DNA of 64,000 nt, from the NCBI GenBank assembly GCA_050729835.1, contig JBOHLS010000014.1, positions 11,434 to 75,433 on the forward strand, read 5' to 3'. The notes under the pieces are model-generated. The model did not search any database. It worked only from the letters and a program-made list of their open reading frames with translations, and was not told the DNA's origin. Source of the stretch: REEB95 sp050729835. Its GTDB lineage: Bacteria > Pseudomonadota > Alphaproteobacteria > ATCC43930 > CGMCC-115725. A program made the position numbers and the translations under genes. How positions within the stretch are numbered: position 1 is the stretch's first letter; every line of letters starts with the position of its first letter. Shown piece after piece: positions 16,541 to 24,655 of the stretch.

Positions 16541-17437
16541 ATGAAATTCGTGACTTTCGGCGCGCTGGCCGCGCCGCGGCTGGGCGCGCTCGACGCCGAG
16601 CGCGGCGTGCTCGACCTCAAGAAGGCGAACGGCCGCCTGCCCGGCGACCTCTATGCCCTGATCGAGGGCGGCGCCGCGGCGCTGAAGGCGGCGAAGGCGA
16701 CCTTCGAGGCGGCGCGCAAGAAGAAGGGCGGCACCTGGACGCCGCTGAAGCGCGCCAAGCTGCTGGCGCCGTTCCCGTCGCCGCGCAAGAACGTATTCTG
16801 CGTCGGCCGCAATTATAAGCTGCACATCCTCGAAGGCGCGCGCGCCCGCGGCGTCGAGCCCACTTTCCCCAAGGTGCCGGAGTTCTTCTCCAAGCCGCGC
16901 ACCACGGTGATCGGGCCCGAAGCCGGCATCCTGCGTCACGCCAAGAACACGCAGAATCTCGACTACGAGGTCGAGCTCGCCATCGTCATCGGTAAGCGCG
17001 TTCGCAACGTGCCGCCGGAGAAGGCGATGGCGGCGGTGTTCGGCTACACCATCGTCAACGACGTGACGGCGCGCGACGCACAGCGCGCCCACGGCCAGTG
17101 GTTCAAGGGCAAGAGCTACGACACGTTCTGCCCGATGGGGCCGTGCGTGGTGACCGCCGACGAGTTCGGCAACCCCAGCGGCCATCGCATCGCACTCAAG
17201 GTCAACGGCGAGATCCGCCAGGATTCGAACACCGCCGACCTGCTGTTCGACGTGCCGGCGATGGTGTCGCAGCTCTGCGTCAGCCTGACGCTCGAACCCG
17301 GCGACGTGATCGCCACCGGCACGCCGTCGGGCGTCGCCATGGGCATGACGCCGCAGAAATGGCTCCAGGTCGGCGACGTGGTCGAAGCCGAAGTCCACGG
17401 CATCGGCGTGTTGCGCAACCGCGTCGTCGACGGTTGA
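16541..17437 (+). CDS. Fumarylacetoacetate hydrolase family protein
   Basis: A 298-residue FAH-superfamily enzyme. NVFCVGRNYKLHILEGA is the N-terminal active-site loop. YEVELAIVIGKRVRNVP carries the Glu metal ligands, NDVTARDAQRAHGQWFKGKS is the lid segment, and DVIATGTPSGVAMGM is the near-universal C-terminal signature. Members hydrolyse, decarboxylate or isomerise 2-oxo acids such as 2-hydroxyhepta-2,4-diene-dioate in aromatic degradation. It is divergent from the cyclase/aldolase operon, with 123 bp between the starts, and the GST gene follows after 28 bases. A shared promoter region with that operon suggests a common pathway, but the substrate is an inference only. Confidence 0.9.
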   Translation: MKFVTFGALAAPRLGALDAERGVLDLKKANGRLPGDLYALIEGGAAALKAAKATFEAARKKKGGTWTPLKRAKLLAPFPSPRKNVFCVGRNYKLHILEGARARGVEPTFPKVPEFFSKPRTTVIGPEAGILRHAKNTQNLDYEVELAIVIGKRVRNVPPEKAMAAVFGYTIVNDVTARDAQRAHGQWFKGKSYDTFCPMGPCVVTADEFGNPSGHRIALKVNGEIRQDSNTADLLFDVPAMVSQLCVSLTLEPGDVIATGTPSGVAMGMTPQKWLQVGDVVEAEVHGIGVLRNRVVDG

Positions 17438-17465
17438 CGGCGCGCGTCAAGCGGAGGGGATCGAA

Positions 17466-18080
17466 ATGCTGACGCTCTATTATGGTCCCGGCGCCTGCTC
17501 GATGGCGTCGCATATCGTGCTCGAGGAAAGCGGCGAGAAATACGAAGGCCGCAAGGTCAACCTAACGCAAGGCGAGCAGCGCTCGCCCGAATACCTCAAG
17601 CTCAATCCGCACGCCAAGGTGCCGGCCTTGAAGCTCGACAACGGCGAGATGCTGACCGAGAACGCAGCCATCCTGCCCTATCTCGGCAAGCGCTTCCGGC
17701 TGTGGCCGGGCGATGCGATGGCGGAATCGCGCGCCTTGTCGTGGATCGGCTATTTCTCCTCGACCGTCCATCCGGCGCACACCCATGTCGGCCGGCCCGA
17801 GCGCTTCAGCCCCGAGCCGGCGACGCATGCCGGCGTCAAGGAAACCGGCCTCAAGGCGTTCCACGGTTATCTCAAGGAGATCGACGGGCTCTATGCCGGC
17901 AAGGACTGGCTGTTCGGAAATTTCTCGGTGGTCGATCCCTACGCCTTCGTCTTCTACACCTGGGGCGTGCGTCGCGAGTTGCCCATGGCGGAGATGAAGA
18001 ATTATTCCGCCTTCAAGGACCGCATGCTCAAGCGGCCGGCGGTGCAGCGCGTGGTCGAGGATGAGAAGGTGAAGGTTTAG
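17466..18080 (+). CDS. Glutathione S-transferase family protein
   Basis: A 204-residue GST. The N-terminal thioredoxin-like domain starts MLTLYYGPGACSMASHIVLE, with the catalytic-type residues in the YGPGACSMA loop as in beta-class GSTs. VPALKLDNGEMLTENAAILP carries the conserved cis-Pro and Glu-Asn glutathione contact. The C-terminal helical domain contains the DWLFGNFSVVDPYAF capping motif. In catabolic clusters such GSTs often act as maleylpyruvate or maleylacetoacetate isomerases next to FAH enzymes, which makes that role plausible here (inference). A repeat element follows 10 bases after the stop. Confidence 0.9.
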   Translation: MLTLYYGPGACSMASHIVLEESGEKYEGRKVNLTQGEQRSPEYLKLNPHAKVPALKLDNGEMLTENAAILPYLGKRFRLWPGDAMAESRALSWIGYFSSTVHPAHTHVGRPERFSPEPATHAGVKETGLKAFHGYLKEIDGLYAGKDWLFGNFSVVDPYAFVFYTWGVRRELPMAEMKNYSAFKDRMLKRPAVQRVVEDEKVKV

Positions 18081-18090
18081 CGCCGCAGGC

Positions 18091-18165
18091 GTCACCCCCG
18101 TGCAAGCGGGGGTCCAGGGCAACTGTTCCGTATCGCGCCTGGGTTCCCGCTTGCGCGAGAACGAC
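18091..18165. repeat. Interspersed repeat family A, copy 1
   Basis: A 75-bp unit with two hairpins. GTCACCCCCGTGCAAGCGGG with its continuation forms the first, and a second is built around TTCCCGCTTGCGCGAGAA. The order GTC-hairpin-CCAGG ... CCTGG-hairpin-ACGAC matches the copies at 24483 and 28458. Confidence 0.8.
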
Positions 18166-18184
18166 AGAAGAAACTTAATCCGAA

Positions 18185-18901
18185 TTAGCGCCTGGCGCCC
18201 GCGCGGCGTGCCCACAGCTCATAGGCGCGGCCCAGCACCTTGTCCTGCGTCTCGCGCGCGCGGCGTGCCTCGCCCGGCGTCAGGTACTTCACCGGGCCGA
18301 GCTTGAGCGCCTCGCCCTGGAGGCGCGCGTTGATCTCGGCATAGACCGCGCGATAAACCGCGTGCTGGAGCGTCGGGCCGACCGCGACCGAGCCGTGGCC
18401 GCGCATCAGCGCCACCACGTTGCGGCCGAGCGCGCGCGCCAGATCGTCGCCTTGCGCCACGCTCACCACCAGCATGTCGGTGTCGCCGGAAAATTCGTGG
18501 ATGTCCCACACCGGCACGTCGTCGCCGAGAAAGCCGCCCATGTGGAAGACCGGGCGCAATCTCTGCGGCGTGATGCCGAAGGGGATGATGCTCGGGCTGT
18601 GGCTGTGCACCACCCCCATCACGTCGGGACGCGCCGCGTAAATCGAGCCGTGAATGAAGCGCTCGAGATAGGGCTGGCGGCCGCGCGGATCGATCGCCGC
18701 GCCGGCGAGATCGAACTGCATGATGTCCTTCGGCGAAACCAGCGCCGGCGCCATGCTGCGCGCCAAAAGGAAGCGGTCGGGCCGGCGCGCGTCGCGCAGG
18801 CTGACATGGCCGAAGCCGTCGACCACGCCCTCGTTGTAGAGGATGCGGTTGGCGACCGCGAGCGCGGCGGCCTGTTTGGCGTTAATTGCGGCTTTGGCCA
18901 T
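18185..18901 (-). CDS. Class II aldolase/adducin family protein
   Basis: A 238-residue member of the class II (zinc-dependent) aldolase/adducin fold, related to L-fuculose-phosphate aldolase. VDGFGHVSLRDARRPD is the substrate loop, GVVHSHSPSIIPFG gives the HxH zinc ligands, and ALMRGHGSVAVGPTL gives the third His. Many relatives in catabolic clusters act as decarboxylases or aldolases on hydroxy-ketoacids. The start is the ATG at 18901, preceded by a GGGGGG run; an in-frame GTG further upstream lies inside the neighbour's stop region. It follows the enoyl-CoA hydratase gene by 20 bases on the same strand. Confidence 0.87.
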   Translation of the reverse strand: MAKAAINAKQAAALAVANRILYNEGVVDGFGHVSLRDARRPDRFLLARSMAPALVSPKDIMQFDLAGAAIDPRGRQPYLERFIHGSIYAARPDVMGVVHSHSPSIIPFGITPQRLRPVFHMGGFLGDDVPVWDIHEFSGDTDMLVVSVAQGDDLARALGRNVVALMRGHGSVAVGPTLQHAVYRAVYAEINARLQGEALKLGPVKYLTPGEARRARETQDKVLGRAYELWARRAGARR

Positions 18902-18921
18902 ACGTCCCCCCGCTTTCCGGC

Positions 18922-19701
18922 TCACTCGCCGCGGAACTGCGGCGGTCGCTTATTGAGGAAAGCGTCCATGCCTTCGCGGAAATCCTTGCTCATGTAGCAC
19001 ATGAGGATGAGGTCCTGGCCCTCGCCCGGCGGAATCCGCGCCATGAGGCGACGCAGCGCTTCCTTGGTCGCGCGCAAGGTCAGCGGCGCGTGGGATGCTA
19101 CGGTGCGCGCCACCTCCTCCGCCCGCTTCATCAGCTCGGACGGCTCGACCACCTCGGTGACGAAACCGATGGCATGCGCCTCGGGCGCGTCGATGAGTCG
19201 GGCGTTGAAGATCAGGTCCTTGACGCGGCCGGCGCTGCCGACCAGCGATAAGAGGCGCGCGTAGTTGCCCATCGAGAGACAGTTGCCGAGCGTGCGCGCC
19301 ACCGGAAAGCCGAAACGCGAATTGACCGCGGCGATGCGCAAGTCGCAGCAAGCGGCGATGCCGGCGCCGCCGCCGGTGCAGGCGCCCTGGACGGCGGCGA
19401 TGGTCGGCTTGCCGCAGGCCTCGAGCGCGCTCAGCACGCGGTCGATACGCGCCTCGTAGGCGAGCGCATCCTCAGGCTTGTCGAAGGCCTTGAACTGCGA
19501 GATGTCGGTACCCGAGGCGAAGGCCTTGTCGCCGGCGCCGGTCAGCAGCAGCACGTGCACGGCGCGGTCCTTGTCGGCCTCCCGGCAGATCTGGGCCAGC
19601 CGGTCGTACATCGCGAAGGTCAGCGCGTTGCGCGCCTGCGGCCGGTTGAAGGTGATCCGGCCGATGCCGTCCTTGAGTTCGTAAAGCAGGTCTTCACTCA
19701 C
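18922..19701 (-). CDS. Enoyl-CoA hydratase/isomerase family protein
   Basis: A 259-residue crotonase-fold protein. GIGRITFNRPQARNAL opens the fold, and the oxyanion hole is built from KAFASGTDISQF and QGACTGGGAGIAACCDLRIA. The usual catalytic Glu of hydratases (in GGGxEL) is not obvious here, because the sequence reads GGGAGI. It may therefore be a variant crotonase such as a hydrolase, lyase or isomerase rather than a classic hydratase. Start: GTG at 19701 after a GGAG box, although an in-frame GTG also exists at 19734. It forms a two-gene operon with the class II aldolase. Confidence 0.83.
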   Translation of the reverse strand: MSEDLLYELKDGIGRITFNRPQARNALTFAMYDRLAQICREADKDRAVHVLLLTGAGDKAFASGTDISQFKAFDKPEDALAYEARIDRVLSALEACGKPTIAAVQGACTGGGAGIAACCDLRIAAVNSRFGFPVARTLGNCLSMGNYARLLSLVGSAGRVKDLIFNARLIDAPEAHAIGFVTEVVEPSELMKRAEEVARTVASHAPLTLRATKEALRRLMARIPPGEGQDLILMCYMSKDFREGMDAFLNKRPPQFRGE

Positions 19702-19760
19702 TGGAGATGCTCCGGCCGGGAAAGGGGCGCCCACTATGCCATGCTCGTCACGGCACTCAA

Positions 19761-19853
19761 CCCCTCACCCTTCCCTCTTCCCCTTGCAGAGGGAGATGGT
19801 TGCTTTGAGTTAGGCGAGGCAGCGCCGAGCCTTACTCAAAGCTGGGTGAGGGG
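19761..19853. repeat. Interspersed repeat family C, copy 1
   Basis: A 93-bp unit ending in exact inverted repeats CCCCTCACCC (19761-19770) and GGGTGAGGGG (19844-19853). Inside are the CTTCCCTCT/AGAGGGAGA hairpin and a TTTGAGT...ACTCAAA pair. The same layout recurs at 49183-49285. Confidence 0.82.
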
Positions 19854-19948
19854 ATGGTGCGTTCGGCGCGTGCGGGTAATGACGCGGATTGGCGTGCAGC
19901 GCCGGTTTCGTGGCACAATAAGCCCGCGATCGGACAACGGAGGATGCG

Positions 19949-20404
19949 GTGCCGCTGACCCATCTCGAGCATTTCCTGATTCAGTCGCCCGACATCGACG
20001 CGACACGCGACTGGTACGTCACGGTACTGGGCATGCGCGACGGGCCGCATCCCGATTTCGGCTTTCCGGTGCACTGGCTCTATGTCGGCGACGTGCCGGT
20101 GCTGCACATGACGCAAGGCGGCGCCAACGTCACCCAGGACCGGCTGCGCTATCTCGGCCAGCAGTCGCAGACGACCGAGGGCACCGGCGTCATTGACCAC
20201 GTCGCCTTCCGCGCCACCGGCCTCGAAAGCATGATCGCGCACTTCAAGAAGCTCGGCGTCGCGTTCAAGGAACGCCAGGTCGACGACCAGGAGCTTTATC
20301 AGCTCTTCCTGTTCGACCCGAACGGCGTCAAGGTCGAGCTCAACTTCGCGGCGGCCGAGGCGAAGGGCCGCCGCGCCGAAGTGATGGCGACCAACTATCG
20401 CTGA
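19949..20404 (+). CDS. VOC family protein (extradiol-dioxygenase/glyoxalase-like)
   Basis: A 151-residue VOC-fold protein. PLTHLEHFLIQSPDIDATRD is the first module with a metal-type His. VIDHVAFRATGLESMIAHF and LFLFDPNGVKVELNF are the second, with the His and the terminal Glu found in metal-binding members. The GTG at 19949 is preceded by a GGAGG box 4 bases upstream, which decides the start. An ATG at 19944 is out of frame. It is separated from fabI by about 150 bases, so it is probably its own unit. The substrate is unknown. Confidence 0.82.
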   Translation: MPLTHLEHFLIQSPDIDATRDWYVTVLGMRDGPHPDFGFPVHWLYVGDVPVLHMTQGGANVTQDRLRYLGQQSQTTEGTGVIDHVAFRATGLESMIAHFKKLGVAFKERQVDDQELYQLFLFDPNGVKVELNFAAAEAKGRRAEVMATNYR

Positions 20405-20551
20405 TTCGGCGCATATCCGACGCGATCCGGCCCGATCCGGCTAGGCAATCCGCCGACCGCTCTTTATATTCGGCGGTGCCATTCGAGCCCCCAAGGGGCG
20501 ATTCGCAACCGATGCGCGACAGCGCCGAGAAACCGCGTGCTTGAGAAAACC

Positions 20552-21391
20552 ATGCCCGACGTGAAGCCATTGCTGGCCGGCAAGCGCGGCCTTGTCATGG
20601 GCGTGGCCAACGAGCGCTCGATCGCCTGGGCGATCGCGCGCGCGGTGCACGCGCACGGCGCCGAGCTCGCCTTCACCTATCAGGGCGACGCGCTCGGCAA
20701 GCGCGTGCGGCCGCTGGCCGACGACGTCGGTGGCATCGTCGTCGGCGATTGCGACGTCACCAACGAGGCGAGCGTCGCCGCGGTGTTCGACGCGCTCGCC
20801 CAGCGCTGGCAGCGCCTCGATTTCGTTGTGCACGCCGTCGCCTATTCCGACGCCGAGGAGCTGAAGGGCCAGTACGTCGACACGACGCGGGCGAACTTCC
20901 TCAAGAGCATGGAAGTCTCGTGCTACTCGTTCACCGATCTCTGCCGCCGCGCCGTGCCGCTGATGCCGAACGGCGGCAGCCTGCTGACGCTCAGCTATAT
21001 CGGCGCCGAGCGCGTCATGCCGCATTACAACGTGATGGGCGTGGCCAAGGCCGCGCTCGAGGCGTCGGTGCGCTATCTCGCCGTCGATCTCGGCACCAAG
21101 AACATCCGCGTCAACGCGATCTCGGCCGGACCAATGAAGACTCTTGCCGCCTCGGGCATCGGCGATTTCCGCTACATCCTCAAGTGGAACCAGCTCAACT
21201 CGCCTTTGAAGCGTAACATCACGCTCGACGAGGTCGGCAACGCAGGCCTCTACCTGTTGAGCGACCTCTCGACCGGCGTCACCGGCGAGGTGCATCACGT
21301 TGATTCCGGTTATCACGTCGTCGGCATGCTGGCCGTCGACGCAGCGCTCGAGGTCGCCGAGATGCTTGCGACTTTCAAACCGAGCCGCTGA
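20552..21391 (+). CDS. fabI: Enoyl-[acyl-carrier-protein] reductase (NADH), FabI
   Basis: The last reduction of each fatty-acid elongation cycle in the cytoplasm. This 279-residue SDR-type reductase has the FabI hallmarks: GVANERSIAWAIA nucleotide-binding loop (the long FabI variant of GxxxGxG), active-site Tyr149 and Tyr159, and Lys166 in the YNVMGVAK motif, followed by the NAISAGPMKTLAASGI loop that contacts substrate and triclosan-type inhibitors. The ATG at 20552 is preferred over an in-frame GTG at 20537. aroC starts 15 bases downstream, a pairing seen in other alphaproteobacteria. Confidence 0.95.
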   Translation: MPDVKPLLAGKRGLVMGVANERSIAWAIARAVHAHGAELAFTYQGDALGKRVRPLADDVGGIVVGDCDVTNEASVAAVFDALAQRWQRLDFVVHAVAYSDAEELKGQYVDTTRANFLKSMEVSCYSFTDLCRRAVPLMPNGGSLLTLSYIGAERVMPHYNVMGVAKAALEASVRYLAVDLGTKNIRVNAISAGPMKTLAASGIGDFRYILKWNQLNSPLKRNITLDEVGNAGLYLLSDLSTGVTGEVHHVDSGYHVVGMLAVDAALEVAEMLATFKPSR

Positions 21392-21406
21392 CCGGTCCAG
21401 GGCGCG

Positions 21407-22477
21407 ATGGCAGGCAACGGCTTCGGCACAATCTTCCGCTTCACCACCTGGGGCGAAAGCCACGGCCCGGCGATCGGCTGCGTCGTCGAAGGCGTACCGC
21501 CGCGTATCCCCCTATCTGAATCCGACATCCAGCCCTGGCTCGACAAGCGGCGGCCGGGCTCGTCGCGCTTCACCACCCAGCGCAAGGAAAGCGACCGCGT
21601 CCAAATCCTGTCGGGCGTATTCGAGGGCCAAACCACCGGCGCGCCGATCTCGCTGCTGATCGCCAACGAGGACGCGCGCTCCAAGGATTACGACGCGATC
21701 AAGGACCAGTTCCGCCCCGGCCACGCCGACTACACCTATTGGGCGAAGTACGGCATCCGCGATTACCGCGGCGGCGGCCGCGCCTCGGCGCGCGAGACCG
21801 CTTCGCGCGTCGCCGCCGGCGCGGTGGCGCGCAAGGTCCTCGGCGAGGCGGTGACGATCCGCGGCGCGCTTATCCAGATCGGGCCGCACGCCATCGACCG
21901 CCAGCGCTGGGATTGGCAAGCGGTCGACGCCAATCCGTTCTTCTGCCCCGATCCGCGGATGGTCGAGCGCTGGGAGAACTTTCTGGACGAGACGCGCAAG
22001 GCGGGATCGAGCGCCGGCGCGGTCATCGAGGTCCAGGCCAGCGGCGTGCCCGCCGGCTTGGGCGAGCCGATCTACGACAAGTTCGACGCCGATCTGGCCA
22101 AGGCGATGATGAGCATCAACGCCGTCAAAGGCGTCGAGATCGGCGCCGGCATGGCGGCGGCGGCGCTGTCGGGCGAGCAGAACGCCGACGAGATGCGGAT
22201 GAAGGGCAGCAAGGTGACGTTCCTGACCAACCACGCCGGCGGCATCCTGGGCGGAATCTCGACCGGCCAGGACGTCGTCGCCCGCTTCGCGGTCAAGCCC
22301 ACAAGCTCGATTTTGAAGCCGCTCAAGAGCGTCGACCGCTTCGGCAAGGAGATCGAGGTCAGCACCAAGGGCCGTCACGATCCCTGCGTCGGCATCCGCG
22401 CCGTGCCGGTCGGCGAGGCGATGATGGCGGTCGTCCTGGCCGACCACCTGCTGCGGCACCGCGCGCAATGCGGCTGA
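21407..22477 (+). CDS. aroC: Chorismate synthase
   Basis: Converts EPSP to chorismate with a reduced flavin as cofactor, the last step of the shikimate pathway in the cytoplasm. The 356-residue length is normal. The family signature GESHGPAIGCVVEGVP is at residues 16-31, RPGHADYTYWAKYGIRDYRG follows, and the third conserved block is KPTSSILKPLKSVDRFG. The ATG at 21407 begins MAGNGFGTIFRFTTWG. It follows fabI by 15 bases and the TPR/O-GlcNAc-transferase-like gene starts 34 bases later, so the three may be transcribed together. Confidence 0.97.
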   Translation: MAGNGFGTIFRFTTWGESHGPAIGCVVEGVPPRIPLSESDIQPWLDKRRPGSSRFTTQRKESDRVQILSGVFEGQTTGAPISLLIANEDARSKDYDAIKDQFRPGHADYTYWAKYGIRDYRGGGRASARETASRVAAGAVARKVLGEAVTIRGALIQIGPHAIDRQRWDWQAVDANPFFCPDPRMVERWENFLDETRKAGSSAGAVIEVQASGVPAGLGEPIYDKFDADLAKAMMSINAVKGVEIGAGMAAAALSGEQNADEMRMKGSKVTFLTNHAGGILGGISTGQDVVARFAVKPTSSILKPLKSVDRFGKEIEVSTKGRHDPCVGIRAVPVGEAMMAVVLADHLLRHRAQCG

Positions 22478-22511
22478 GCGTCGGCAGCGCGCCGGCGAAT
22501 CGTCCACGCCG

Positions 22512-24473
22512 ATGAATCCCGCGTTCGGCGCCGCGCTCGACCATTTTGAGGCCGGCCGCCTGGACGACGCCGAAGCCGTCTGCCGCGCCATCCTGGCGCA
22601 AGACGCGACGCAACCCGACGCGCTGTTCCTGCTCGGCCTGATCGCGCACCGGCGCGGTCGCGCCGACGAGGCAGTCGAGCGCATCCGCGCGGCGATCAAG
22701 CGCAATCGCGCCAGCCCGCTCTTCCACAACGCGCTTGGCTTGGCGCAGGCGGCGCGCGGCCGCGGCACCGAGGCGATCGCCGCATACCGCAAGGCGCTGG
22801 AACTGGCGCCGCGCTACGCCGACGCCCAGGTCAATCTCGGCAATGCGCTGGAGAAGCGCGGCGACCGCACCGCGGCGATCGACTGCTTCCGGCGCGCCAT
22901 CGCTATCGAACCCAATCTCGCGGTGGCGCATTTCAATCTCGGCAACGCGCTGCTCGCCCAAAGCGACGCCGCGGCGATCGACGCTTATCGCCGCGCCATA
23001 GAGCACAAGCCCGATCTCGCCGACGCGCACATGAATCTCGGCATCGTGCTACGCCGCCAGGGCCAGCCGCAAGCTGCTGTCGCCTGTTTCCGCCGCGCCA
23101 TCGAATTGCGACCGGACCACGCGGCGGCCTACGACAACCTCGCCGGCATGCTCGCCGAGATGGGATGTCTTGACGAAGCCGTCGCAGCCAATCATCGCGC
23201 GCTCGCGCTCGGCCCGGCGAATGCCGCCGCCCATTCCAATCTGATCTTCAACCTGAATTTCGACGCCAGCCTGGGCGTCGCGGAGCATCAGGCCGAGCGC
23301 CGGCGCTGGGCCGAGCGTCACGCCGCGGCGCTGGCGCAGGCCGTCGCGCGGCGTCCCGCCGACCGAGATCCCGAGCGGCGGCTGCGCGTCGGCTATGTCA
23401 GCGCGCATTTCCGCGCCTATGCCGCGAGCTATGCCTTCGGCGGCGTGCTGACACGGCACGATCCGGCACGGGTCGAAATCTTCTGCTATTCCGACACGCA
23501 GCAGCCCGACGAACTGACGGCGATCTTCCGCCGCGCCGCCCATCATTGGCGCGACACCGCCGATCTCGGCGACGCGGCTCTGGCCGAGCGCATCGCCAGA
23601 GACCGGATCGACATTCTGATCGACCTCGTCGGCCACATGGGCGGCCACCGGCTGCTGGTCTTCGCGCGTCGGCCGGCGCCAATCCAGATCACCGCCTGGG
23701 GCGAACCGACCGGCACAGGCCTTGCCGCGATGGATTACCTGCTCGCCGATCCGGTGTTGATTCCGCCAGCCGAGCGGCCGTTGTTCGCCGAACGGATCAT
23801 CGACCTGCCCGGTGCCCTCGGCTATTGGACGCCCGAGCCCCTGCCCGCGCCCGGCCCGCTACCGGCGCGCGCCAACGGCTTCGTCACCTTCGGCTCGTTC
23901 AACCGCCGCGCCAAGGTCACGCCCGGCGTGCTGCGCGACTGGAGCGCGATCCTGCGCGCATTGCCCGAGGCGCGTCTGGTGCTCAAGGCCAAGCAGTTCG
24001 GCGATCCCGCCGAGCAGACGGCATTGCGGCAGGAATTTGCCCGCGCCGGCTTGCAAGCCGAGCGCGTGACGTTCCTGGGCCAGACCGGACGCGCCGAGCA
24101 TTTCGCCGCCTATCGCACGCTCGACCTGGCGCTCGATCCGTTTCCGCACGGCGGCGGCATGACGACGCTCGACGCGCTGGCGATGGGCGTGCCGGTGATC
24201 ACGCGCACCGGCCGCACCATCCCGTCGCGGCTGGCGGCGAGCTGCCTGACGGCGCTCGACCTCAAGCGATTCATCGCCGCCGATGAGACCGCCTATGTCG
24301 CTGCCGCGGTGGCGGCGGCGCGCGATCTCGCGGCGCTCGAACGCCTGCGCGCCGACCTGCCCGGCCGCCTGGCGCATTCGCCCATCGGCGATGCGCGGCG
24401 GTATGCAGAAGCGGCCGAGGACGCCTACCGCGCAGCCTGGCGACGGTATTGCGCGGAAGCCGCGGGGCGATAA
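22512..24473 (+). CDS. TPR protein with SPINDLY/O-GlcNAc-transferase-type C-terminal domain
   Basis: A 653-residue protein in two parts. Residues about 1-250 are tandem tetratricopeptide repeats (YADAQVNLGNALEKRGDRTA, HFNLGNALLAQSD, HMNLGIVLRRQGQP, AAYDNLAGMLAEMGC). Residues about 285-640 form a GT41-type glycosyltransferase domain: RLRVGYVSAHFRAYAASY, DLVGHMGGHRLLVFARRPAP, GFVTFGSFNRRAKVTP, and PFPHGGGMTTLDALAMGVPV. Bacterial members may glycosylate proteins (for example flagellin or adhesins) or polysaccharide, but most are untested. No signal peptide is present, so it is cytoplasmic. No obvious protein acceptor is encoded nearby. Confidence 0.9.
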   Translation: MNPAFGAALDHFEAGRLDDAEAVCRAILAQDATQPDALFLLGLIAHRRGRADEAVERIRAAIKRNRASPLFHNALGLAQAARGRGTEAIAAYRKALELAPRYADAQVNLGNALEKRGDRTAAIDCFRRAIAIEPNLAVAHFNLGNALLAQSDAAAIDAYRRAIEHKPDLADAHMNLGIVLRRQGQPQAAVACFRRAIELRPDHAAAYDNLAGMLAEMGCLDEAVAANHRALALGPANAAAHSNLIFNLNFDASLGVAEHQAERRRWAERHAAALAQAVARRPADRDPERRLRVGYVSAHFRAYAASYAFGGVLTRHDPARVEIFCYSDTQQPDELTAIFRRAAHHWRDTADLGDAALAERIARDRIDILIDLVGHMGGHRLLVFARRPAPIQITAWGEPTGTGLAAMDYLLADPVLIPPAERPLFAERIIDLPGALGYWTPEPLPAPGPLPARANGFVTFGSFNRRAKVTPGVLRDWSAILRALPEARLVLKAKQFGDPAEQTALRQEFARAGLQAERVTFLGQTGRAEHFAAYRTLDLALDPFPHGGGMTTLDALAMGVPVITRTGRTIPSRLAASCLTALDLKRFIAADETAYVAAAVAAARDLAALERLRADLPGRLAHSPIGDARRYAEAAEDAYRAAWRRYCAEAAGR

Positions 24474-24482
24474 GGACCAAAC

Positions 24483-24558
24483 GTCATTCCCGCGAAAGCG
24501 GGAATCCAGGATCAAGAGCCCAGCCATTGCCCTGGGCCCCTGCTTTCGCAGGGACGGC
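24483..24558. repeat. Interspersed repeat family A, copy 2
   Basis: A 76-bp unit, 9 bases after the TPR-gene stop. The first hairpin runs from GTCATTCCCGCGAAAGCGGG and the second is built around CCCTGCTTTCGCAGGG, with CCAGG and CCTGG facing inward. It has the same architecture as the copies at 18091 and 28458. Confidence 0.85.
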
Positions 24559-24655
24559 GGCGAACGCTATCGCATGGCGGTATTGGCTCGCCGCCGATTG
24601 ATGCTCGGCCGCTTTCCGGGCAAAGTGGCGCAGTTCGGGATTGTCGGGAGGTCGC

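Noticed and set aside
16418..17398. N-terminal extension of the cyclase-family gene
   Set aside because: The extension is antisense to the FAH-family gene; the family start and ribosome-binding site are at 16417.
18091..24558. Possible CRISPR array from repeated hairpin sequences
   Set aside because: The repeats are kilobases apart in gene gaps, without regular spacers or cas genes.
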